A stretch of DNA of 64,000 nucleotides, from the NCBI GenBank assembly GCA_914767715.1, contig OU612073.1:18104001-18168000 (forward strand), in the 5' to 3' direction. This DNA comes from Membranipora membranacea (Eukaryota > Bryozoa > Gymnolaemata > Cheilostomatida > Membraniporidae). Positions 34,480 to 45,600 of the stretch are shown one piece after another; positions within the stretch are counted from its first letter, which is position 1; each line of letters opens with the position of its first letter. Below the pieces are notes generated by a model. The model was not told the DNA's origin, ran no database searches, and saw only the letters and a list, made by a program, of their open reading frames with translations. The translations under genes and the position numbers were made by a program.

Positions 34480-34870
34480 TTTAGTTGCAACTTCATGAAT
34501 GAAGCATTTTCTGCCAAGACCTTCCAAGCTTACACAGCCTCTGATCACAACACTGGCTCTTTTCCATTAGCGAAAACTGCTCATTACCTGAAATTTAAAC
34601 TAACAATTGGGATAACCAGAACATCAGAAAAACGGATACCAAAAGAAATTCTGACCAATATGTGGACTTATAATAAACTTATTGTAGGATTTACACAATA
34701 ATACTCGTATAACGGTAAAGAGGTGAATTGTGGGATTGATTGTAGTGTTTGATTAGAGTTGCCTCAATACAAAATTGCATCAAAAGTTGAAATGTTAGAT
34801 CAAGCTTCTCTAACAATTGTTCATAATCAGCGTTTGTTATGGCCAGTTATCAATTTACAGGCCATAATAA
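34480..34870. repeat. Segmental repeat shared with 36840-37260
   Basis: Shared blocks in order are cctgaaatt, gggataaccag/caca, attctgaccaatat/cacatt, gtgaattgtgggattgatt, tagtgtttgatt and agtt-gaaatg-tagatcaagct. The copies are moderately diverged. This shows that the module copies at 35.7-36.3 and 37.2-37.6 kb belong to larger duplicated segments. Confidence 0.7.
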
Positions 34871-34884
34871 CCGAGGTTTTCAAA

Positions 34885-35100
34885 CTACACTGATGGATGG
34901 TGCACATGGAAATTCACGAAGTTTGCGAAATAGCGCAAGACTAATTTCCCAAGCTCTCTTTTAGCTACCATGAAAGCTTTGGTCACAACAGCCAATATTT
35001 TCATTGGACTGAAATTAAAGGGCAACCAAGGTTTCAAACAACTTCTCATTGATGTCCATTGATTAATAGCAGATTGCACCTTCTGCATGGGGAAAAAGAC
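34885..35100 (-). other. Exon-like open frame related to the minus-strand family
   Basis: After an acceptor-like tttttccccatgcag the minus strand reads KVQSAINQWTSMRSCL. This is loosely like NVQKALHKTLNTRERV in the 14.4 kb exon. It stays open for about 60 codons. It sits within the 23-38 kb field of degenerate copies and is probably another relic exon. Confidence 0.3.
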
Positions 35101-35739
35101 AAAATATAATTCGGATGATTATTCAGCCAGAATTCTTGTGAAACATTTCTTGCATCAGGTACTCAAACTCAGCTAAAAGAGAATACTACATAGCAGTTTC
35201 CTGTTCCTGCTATTATTTAGCCTGTGCTCTATAATTATTACAGCATAGTCTTGGAACCTCCCCTAAACTGAAGTGTTATCCAGCTTAGAGTCAGCAACTA
35301 CTTTGAGTTTTGCATCGCGTAATGCACAAAGCTGATGCTGCCCAGCACATTATTTGCTACCCATTAATGCATTGCTACGAAACCTTGGTTGCCCTTTAAG
35401 TTGCTTTGTGACAAGTCATGTGATCTGTGGGGAGCCATCAAAACAGGCAAATGAACAAAATCGAGAAGAGAATTTTTTATCTGGCTATATCTCATGAAGT
35501 TATGCGCATCCATCCTCAAAACTTTACAATATGTAATTTGAGACACTGATGGATAAAATGTGAATGAATCAGTCCAGGAGTTACGAGTGAAAAACCATGG
35601 AGAGAAGCACGCGTGTACTACGGTAGTGAGATTCTACTCCGTCAAATGAGTTACAAACTATAGCATATAAAATAAATGGCAATCTAGCACAACTACTGCA
35701 ACAGTTTTTTTACAGGTCGGAGTAAAAAACAACACTCAC

Positions 35740-36269
35740 CTTGTCAAATTGGCCGCTGTCTGTGTTATCGATAACCGTATCTTGAGGCGGCGTTTGAACC
35801 TGGGCATAACAGTTACTCCTAAATAGGACGTGATTATTTGGGATATATTGCGCTATTTTCTGCTTGACTATCGTTGAAAATTTGAAGGTACCTGTTGTTA
35901 CAGAGCTTATCACAACTCTATCTTCATCATTATGGCCTGGATCAACCTATAACATAATGTGTACTTGAACCACCCTCGATATCTATCATGCATAACTCAC
36001 ATGAGAAAAACTTTTGTAATCTTTCTATGCAAAAAATCAACAGGGTCCTTGGAAGGTGAAGCGATCAACTTACCGAAATTGTGTTGCCTGGGTAAATCGG
36101 TTTAGTTTTTGATACCCCATTTACATACTAGTAAGACAGTCCACTACCTTGGTCTATGGTGTGGCCTGATGGTACGAATTTCACTGATATCATGCTGTTG
36201 CTGTTGCAGTTGTTATGCAGGAGAGAAGGTGTTTTTTGGTAGTTGGTAAATGGCAGTTTTTAAGCTTAT
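35740..36269 (-). pseudogene. Two-exon module, copy 3 of 4, with one intact 65-codon exon
   Basis: Segment a (36269-36074) starts after ttttcag, ends in caacacaatttcg|gtaagt and has stops in all frames. Segment b (35936-35740) is different. It starts after gatccag, runs open for 65 codons (HNDEDRVVISSVTTGTFKF ... IDNTDSGQFDK) and ends at a good donor gtgagt. DRVVISS between acids echoes DDIVLLDDS at 13.8 kb. Segment b could still be part of a live gene whose other exons I cannot find. Confidence 0.5.
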
Positions 36270-37243
36270 CTGAAAATGAAAGGGGAAACTGTCGTCTTTC
36301 ACTTTAGGCAATTGGGCAATGACTGCTGCCGACCAGATTGACCCATAACAGGCCCGTAGTTCTAGGGGTGGCCTCCCCTAGAATGCTCAATAGAGTGACC
36401 TAAAAATGCTATGATTGAATATTCCATGTCGGCATCAGCTCATTTGGCACTTCCATTTGCTATACATATCATTAAAACGCTTGGAGGCTGGGGTTTAACC
36501 CCAGACTCCACAGGAGGGGCTTACAATATCCAACATGGGGCCACTTCACACCCTCAAAGACTTTGCGCCTCCCCTAAGATTTTTCCTAAAATACTGCCCT
36601 GCATAACATTCAGGTGACAAAAAAGACGGAAATTGGTTTGTTTATGCAAAAAAAGAATTGGGCATTGATGAAAGTATTTAACTAGAGTGTGTGTAGCTGA
36701 ACCTTTGTGTGCGATGCTAGCCTATACTAATATGTTACTTACATAATATTGTGTGGGAGAACTTCATAAACTTGCACCTCAGCAGTGTCTCATTATCATC
36801 ACAACTTTTCTCCACGATTATCATCACATCTGTCATGAATTCTTTATCAGGTCCTTTTAAGTCAACACAGCCTATGATCACAACACTGTCTCTTTTCCAT
36901 CAACAAAAACATCACCTGAAATTAGAATCAACCATTTGGTCGAATTAGGGATAACCACATCAAGTAGATGTACACTTCAGCTACCAACATCAGTGGACAC
37001 CAACAGATATTCTGACCCACATTGACAACATTCTGAGAGTATATATATTTTAGAAATCACACAAAAATACCGACTGATATGAATATAATATATTATTACC
37101 AGCGGGTATATTAGTATTACATTATATCAGTGGGTACACCGATATTATAAAGAGATGAATTGTGGGATTGATTTTAGTGTTTGATTTGACTTGCCTCAAA
37201 ACATAGTGCCAAAAGCGTTGAAATGGTAGAACAAGCTTTTCTA

Positions 37244-37644
37244 TCAATTGTTCACCTTATGGCCACAGTTTATGAATTCATAGACCAAAATAACAGAGCT
37301 TATCACAACTCCATCTTTGTTGTCATGTACTGGAACAACTTTAAATATGACCAGGGGTAAAAATGTAATCATCTTAGTACATCCGGGTATGCTCCATGTT
37401 TTGCACATTTTCTTATCAAAGTTTTTCATTTTATAATAAAACTGATCGCATTTAATAGTCTTAAATCATCATAATATTCAAAAGGTATTCTGCAACTAGA
37501 TTTTGTGTTACCTCGGCAGAATTTTCTTTATAATTTGACTGCCTCCTCCCTTTTTCTAAGACGTGTCTTGGTTCTGGTTACTGGTCATGCTGTTACTGTA
37601 GTAGTCGTCGCTCAGGAGTGCAGGATTTCACTAGTTGTAACTAT
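37244..37644 (-). pseudogene. Degenerate two-exon module, copy 4 of 4
   Basis: Segment a starts after ttttcag at 37644 and carries the agcgacgactactacagtaa wording of the family. Segment b reads VPVHDNKDGVVISSV, aligning with HNDEDRVVISSV of copy 3, and stays open to about 37250. The splice donor of segment b is not clear. Confidence 0.5.
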
Positions 37645-37659
37645 CTGAAAATAAAAGGG

Positions 37660-39629
37660 AAAATCAAGCTCACTATTTTTTATTGTCATCATAAAGCTTA
37701 AATATTTTTTAATAAATAGATCAAAAGTTGCATCTACATTTTGCTAAAAGCACGCCTGTTTAGTAAATATCTGTTATCTGCAACTTCACAATGATGCGGA
37801 CAAATGCTAAACACTCTACTTCATTGACATTCTGTGCAGCAGGTTTAGAAATATGCAGTCAAGCAATACAACATCTACTACATACCCCCTCAAAAAGAAT
37901 CCTAGCAGTGCTGGGAATTAAGATCAATCCTCAACTAAACAGGTCAAACTCTATGCCTCAAGTCATCAATGATTCCAACAGAGTAGCATCGAATCCATCT
38001 TCCAAGTGAGGGTGAACTTTTAAAAATGATAATTCAGCTGTCCGCCCAATGGCCGGCTACATTATCAGAACTGGTTACTTAAACAATAGAAGCTACAGCT
38101 ATGCACTGCTAGCATAGGAAAGCTAAGCCAGAGCTGTTATGAATAGCTTACAACGAGTAGCTTTTTATTATCTTGGTATTATCTTTCGGCTTGTTATGAG
38201 CAAAGAAGCACAGCCTCTGTCTGTCAACTTAATAAGTTAATTACATTCCATAAAATGAAAACTTATGGGAGTAACTTTAATTGAATGGCATGTAATTCTT
38301 TGGAAAGTGTATATGGCTTTGAGGTACATAATAGTCTGTTTGTAACAGATATTTTTGTTGAAAATGTTAGACACCTCTTTCTTAACTTGTCTTTTTGCTG
38401 GCCTCTACAAAAGTTGTGTCATTTTGGCACTTTGAATAATATGCTAGAGTAAAAGCTGTCATCTTATTATAGCCCTGATCAAGTCGAAAGAGTTTGTCAT
38501 GAGATGGTTGATCAACTTGAGGTACATTGGAACTCATGACTTATCAAACTTTAAAATGAGACGGCTATTACATTTAAATTGTGAAAACATGAAATCAACA
38601 ACGCTGTAATACTAATACATTATTGATAGTGTTCGATAGAAATATTATTTCATCAGACTCGATTTCTAAAAAGAACCGAACACTGCGACCAAGCGAAGGC
38701 TAAAATAATGTGGTCATGATCACCAACCATAAGTGAAATGTTCAATGTACAAAATCTAAGATTGTTGATAAATATGGCTTTTTCGATGTTATTTTTTGTG
38801 GTGCTATTTATTAATATTATATTTACTAGTCAGATCATAATTTAGAACCTAAATAGCATGATAATAATAATATGTCTAAATCTAAGACAGAGATTGACGA
38901 AAAAAACATAGAGAAAATATAGTTATACACAATAATACATAGTAATATACTTTACTTATAAACATAAATCTTTGCACAAATACATCTACACAGAGAGTTA
39001 GGGTGAAGCAGAATAATAAGCTGATAAATTTGATGACATAGTATCCAAGGAGTGGCATGCGACTCGTTGTAAACATTTGGACAATATTGATTGCGTCAAT
39101 GGAGTGGAATTTGTGGAGCTAGGGTAAATTATTGGGACAACTTGCAAGGGGCTATTACGCAGCCACATAGTGGTTGGTTACTCAAGTGGTCGTTGCTACC
39201 AGTGCACCAAACCCTATACCCCCCTCCCATCCTCACCCGCAAATGGTCCTTCAAAGAATTAAACTAAATGGAAAGAGGTAGATAATCTTAAATTAAAAAA
39301 ATATGACCAATAGACGATAAAAACTAAAGTGACTAGCAACGAAATGGCAAATAGTAGCATGATTAGACTGAAACAGATTGATTCCACAGAATACTCGAAA
39401 TGGGACAGAAGTTACCCCCTCATGCCTCTAGGAAGTCAGAAATCAGATATAACGCAAATATAAATTACTAGATTCGAGTATTTTAATACTGGTCTTGATA
39501 AACCAATCAAAAATAAAACTAATGAATTTCATTTCCAAGTCAGCCAATTTTTAGCGTAATTCCGAGGTATAAAATTAAATGCGAGATATTCAGATATAAT
39601 ATCATCAGATTGACTCATTCCTGTCTAAT
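37660..39629. other. AT-rich intergenic sequence; no gene confirmed
   Basis: A plus-strand frame at 37791-38009 (72 codons) has protein-like composition but no splice or family support. The stretch 39200-39629 lies 3' of TMEM181 and would hold its 3' untranslated region. A possible minus-strand attaaa lies near 39482-39487. Confidence 0.4.
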
Positions 39630-42600
39630 TCAATCACTGTCTTGTCCAAATCTCGCCATGAAGTTATTAGAGAGAGGTTTGTAATCGTCTTCTCTCTCTG
39701 AGCCGTACATGACGTCCTCGTCTGACTCATTCAGCATCGTGATAACTGGATTGTCATGGAGTCGGGACTCTAAAAATAGATTCAGCACGGTTAAAGTATA
39801 TTATGATGTTTGGGAGATGCGTTCCTATTGCTTGAATATTATTCATGGAGAAAATGAAAGTTAAAGTGACAGTCCTACTAGGTCATGTTTGGTATGGTTT
39901 TAAAGATCTCAGGCTGAAAAGTATTAGGACATATGAAATAAAACAGCCTGTGAACCCAATTGCAATCAAACTGCTGCAAAGTCTGAAAACTGGGATCATA
40001 GTGGATCATAGTGGTCAGGGGGAGGCAATCACTATGATCCACTATGATCTTTGCTAAAATAATTGAAAAAAAACTAATTGCTATGTTCCACAATTTGCAT
40101 TTTTTTGTTATTTTTATTTGCCCTCTGAACTCACAATATTTGAATTACTGGGGTAATATATCCACTTTTCTATTAGGACTGTCACTTTAAGATATGATAC
40201 ATTAAATAGAAAAAGGTAGCTTCTCTTCTGGCAGCAAACTGTAATATAACCAACCCTCTGACCTCTTTGTATCTATTTCTCATGTAATTGTGGAATGGTA
40301 AATTGGTAGATGGCAAGAGATTCAGAGAGTTCGATAGAAACTTTCTTCAAGTATGAGGTGGCAATTCTTACAAAAACAAATTAATTGCATTTTATTTACT
40401 ATCTCAGCTCGAAACACGTTACTAATGGTGAGATCAAACACAAAAACATCAGGTAGGAGAATTGAAGTCTAATGATAACATCATAAGCCATATATAATTA
40501 TCTATGATCTCTGATACTATAAAGGTATATTGTAGGTATTCGACATTGGATTCAAGGTAAAATACCATTGAGCGTGAGAGGTGTGTAGTTCAAAGTTAAT
40601 TTTCACAATATTAGACAATTTGTTACCATGGTTACTAATGCAATGATTTAAACAAAATTACATCACCTACCATCAACCTTTTTTTCAGCTGCAAGCCAAG
40701 TAAAGTGTTGATGACATCTCAGGAATGCTCACGACATTGTGACAAGGACTTTTTTGAAGAAAAACACATTTTAGTAAGCAACTTATGAGAGGCTTTTAGA
40801 TTTAAACTTGATCTTAGGGAAAAAATACATGATTAGGGGTCCGTATTACAGTTTCATATAATGAAACAGGGGAGCTGACATAGAACTTAGGCTTTTCTGG
40901 TCTCATAGAATTCATTGGGGTTATTAACGCGATCAAATCATGAAAATCAAGCTGAGAGATTTGTGATTAATATAATGACGCGCTTACCTGTGAGAGCGTT
41001 TTTACTTGGAGAGTACACATAAGCCATAGTGTATATATAAAAGTTGAGTAAGCCGTAGAATGATAGGAATTCAGCAGCGCTGCCGTAACGTGACGATATG
41101 TCTGATATAAAGTTCTCATCTAGAATACCGCTGCCAAATCTCAGCACTATTATAGCCAGGCTTATTGAGAAGACAAATACTATGAAGATTGTCGTGAACT
41201 TCAACCTTAGGTCTAAAAGAGAAGTTAAAATCATGTACTCTGATCAAGCAAGAAAATGTAACATTCAGATGGTATTAGAGCTAACAGAACTGAACAGAGG
41301 ACAAGAATCTTTTTAACACTTTTGAGCGCTGACTGAAATGACAACATAGTAAAGACAAATCAAATACTTTCTAAATACATACACCCAACTTTAGTCTAGA
41401 TGTCATTCATGCTATGATCTTAAAAATTCTTTAAATGACCTATTTTTATGATCAACCAAGTTCTTGAATTATTGTCCATTTGGTCTTGGGAATTAAAGGC
41501 TTAATATGCACTGTAACGTGGAAACAAATACACTGCACAGCTTAGCAATAAATAAGGAGTTGTCTCACCGAAATAAGCCACATTTCTCAGTTCTATAAAG
41601 GCTCTGATCAGTAAATATAGGAGAAACAGTGAGTATAGGGACGCCATCACCAACAGAAATATTTTGAATCCCTGAAAATAAAAAGACAATCCATAAGAAA
41701 TGATAGAATATAATGAGACATACGTTGGCAAACTACTAAATATTGTGAGTGAGTTTTTGCATTGCTATTGACTTTATTTCACACAATGATTTTTGCCATG
41801 TCTATAAAGAGAATATAGCAGTTAAGCTTCAAATATTTAGCGGACGTGTTGGAATGTTTTGATGATAAGCAAAACTTTGGTATAGGTTGTAAAATGTATA
41901 TAATTCATAAAAACTAAGTATTGACTGATACTCAAAGGAATCGACCTCTAAAATTTATTATTTATACTTACTGTGAATGACTTTACTCTGCTAGCGCAGC
42001 AGTCATAGTTTCAGCGCTTGAACAGTTGGCAGCAGAAACATAACATGACTGACAAAAATAACCTGACAAGTGGCACCCACAGCGTATCAAGCACCTGTTG
42101 TGAGACATCAGTGTCATTATAATATGGACTTACTGTAAAATTGACAGTGTCAACTTTGAGATTATATGCAGGATCTGTTCTCTCCACAACAGCCTGCCAT
42201 GTAGAGAGCACCACAGCTGCCAGCCATATCAGGCCTATCAATATCAACTTAGGGAAGTAAAACTTAGCGAATCTTCTTTTAGGCTGCAATACATGAAGTT
42301 CAGATGTGAATCACAAAGGAAAAAGGGATCAGTGATATTTAGTGGTCAAGCCTGTCGTAGTTCGTCTGATGCAATTGATTTAGAACCAGCAATAATTATG
42401 ATGTTGAATGACTCACAATCACTACTTGTCTTCACTTTAAAGGTATTGCTATTGGTATTTAACCAATCTATGGGTGAGATATGAAAAGGCGCAATCTCAA
42501 ACTTCTGCTGAATATTTCTAATTAATACACTACCATATATAAAGAATGAAACCTAAAGCGGTTGTGTTGTTGCATAGGTGTACCAGATATGAACATGTGT

Positions 42601-45600
42601 ACTCCCCTGTCGGATACTGTGATATATGCAGAGCACCTGTACTCACCTGTCAGATACTGTGATATATACCGAGTACCTGTACTCACCTGGCTGATATTGT
42701 GATATATACAGAGTACCTGTACTCACCTTTCTGATACTGTGATATATACAGAGCACCTGCACTCACCTGTCGGATACTGTGATATATGCAGAGCCAGAAC
42801 AGGAGCAGAGCTGACAGAAAAGTTGCCTGAAACACCCCATCTAGCACAAACGGAGCAAAACTGGACACCAGGAAGGCAAGAGGGAATAGTGGATCTAAAA
42901 GGCAAGACACAGCAGAAGTTGAGTTTCTGTAAATAATGAAATTTAAAACGAAATGCAGGTAGAAGTCTTCCAAACAATCAGAATGAGCTATGGCAAGATG
43001 CATAAATTTAACAAAGCTTAAGAATGAGAAAGCTTTCGCGCAAGACTTTTGAATGAAAGCCTGATCTGAACAACTTAACAATGCTTTCAAGGATGAAAAT
43101 GACAATGCTTTTAAACCTTCTCGTAAATCAACTAAAATCTTTCTCTGTGTATGAGGTAACTGGGAAAATGGGATTTTTTGTCGTCGACAAATTTTCAACC
43201 AGCTATGGTGTGGATTTCTGCTAAGTTTTCAACCATAGCCCATGTCGTATGAACTAGATGCTCCACACTGGTCATCTCTTGAAGTAATTAATGCAGCCTG
43301 GAACTTTTACGATGAATTTGATGTGATCACCATTGAAAGTCAAAATATATATTCATGGGTATAAAGAGGTTCTAAGACGCTTGATTGTTTAGCAAGTCTC
43401 TAAAGATCAGAGATATACATACAACTAGTGTATCCTCAAAGAAAGTGTGCCAGAGGACTGACTACAATAGTAAGTCTCTATCTACTCACTGTTATAAAGC
43501 AGAAGAAGAGGTAGTAGTACCATCATCCATTTTTGTTCTATAGACCAATCCTTCCAGTTATACGGTCTCAATAACCGTGTGTATAATATCTAAATAAATC
43601 AAAAGAAATAATATTTAAGGCCTAATATTCTTATCTGAAAAAAATTATGAAATCCAAGTATACTGATATTTCAGTTGTTACACCGCAGAATAAACAAGCA
43701 TTGGAGGAGGATAACCAGGAAAAAATATTGAAAAGCTAACTGGAAGTTGCCCACACAATGAAAATATCTACATAAGAAGACATCTGTACAAAAAACTAGC
43801 GTACAAGCAGGAGAAACAAACGCAATCATACCAGCAAATAAGTATACCAATCATAATTGGGTTTGCTATAATATTACTTACAGTAACAATGAATGTGAGT
43901 GCGAGGAAGACAACTCTGAACCACAGCTCCAGCTGTGTAAATGCTGCTCTGTATGTTTTAAACTAAAAATAAAGGTGATACTTACATATATATTATATAA
44001 TTCAATATATACATATTATAATTAAATATATATGTATATCATCTATCAAGTATACATGTTAGCATGATCATCCTCTCTTGTTCGAATAATGGCATTTTGT
44101 TGGAGTTTTAGGTCATAGGCCTATAGATTCGAAACAGTACATTTTTGAATGTACAATGTACAATTGTGCAATCCTTGATCCAGTTATAAGCAGACGAACA
44201 AACCAGATTTGTACAGTTCGTTTATAACCACAAAGAAAAATCAGCAATTTGCACTTTAATCTTACAATTGTAAAAAAAATGGATCAGCGGATGTAAATAC
44301 ACGTCTCAGAGAAGTCCAAGGACTGGGAAATCCAGACATAAGTAAATACGCCAATCACAACAAGTGTATGCGCGAACTTCAAGTGACTAGGATTTAATAG
44401 TGCATCCAGGTTTTGTTTGTTTTATAACTAGGCAGATAGCCAAAGGCGATGATGGTGTGCTGCTAAGCTATTTCTACAGACAGAATATCCGACTGATTTG
44501 TCAGTATGTTGTGCAGATTATGTTGTAAGATGAAAATGTGATAGTTAAAGACTACCCAAAGAACAAAGCATGTTATACTTATGATAACGTTGTGTCAGAT
44601 TTGAATGGTAAAAATATTCAATGCAAATCTGACACAACTGTATGATAAGTAACTGCCTGACTATAGCATGCTTTGGTCTTTGGGTAGTCTTTGAGATAAA
44701 GTTAAGGCTTCATCTGAATAGTAAATAGATTTTTGTTATCCCGATTGAAGCTGCCCTGCCCTTCGTGCACCACATACTTCCAGAGTAATAGAGTCAAATT
44801 TAGCTATTTTATCCAGACCAGTGAGGTTGATGCTGACTTTATATGTAGTCTTGTCAATATAGCCGAGATGAAGTAATGATATTGTGTTGCACACCTACAA
44901 ATTGAAAATAAAGATGAATGATTAGCACACCTCTAGATATTGAGTATGTCTGAAAAGACACTTTATCATTTATAGTGCAAATGGAAGCCGAGCTGGGCTC
45001 ACATTTCAGCTAAACTAAATAGTGGACGTATTGAGTTTCCAGCCTTTTTTCAGTGAGCTTAATGGAGCCATTTCATTTAAATAATATGGCAAATTTGACC
45101 TATTAGACATTTCAATCTGAGAATATAGATGATTTAACCAAGCAGGGGTTTGGCTAACCAATACTCCTCTATACTTATCAGGATATATTCTTGATACTTG
45201 ATACTACTTTAGACTGTAACAGACAAACCTTATTGGTACATGAGATGTGTCTTTTATGAGGAGCAGGGGGCCTGGATTTGTCCATCGCTGCCTCATAATT
45301 TTCATCGTCAGAATAGAAGAAACTGATTTTAGGAGTTATGTCTCCTGATATAGTGTTTTTAGAAGCATTAACAGCTCCGTCAGCAAGTATTGGAGTCACA
45401 AGTAGCCACAGTTGTTGGTTCATCGATGTGAGAAGTACCGCTGTTTTAGCAGAAACAATTATCATCTGAAACATAATATAATTATGAGTAGGTCTGTTCG
45501 GATCAGGACCATAAATACAGGAGGTCTACTATGTGCTTGCACACAGTATAAATATCCCCTCTGCAACCAGTAACCAGTATTAACAGGCAAGGGTTTAAAG

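Noticed and set aside
39845-40093. Two opposed 70-codon frames
   Set aside because: They mirror each other across the palindromic MITE and are not coding.
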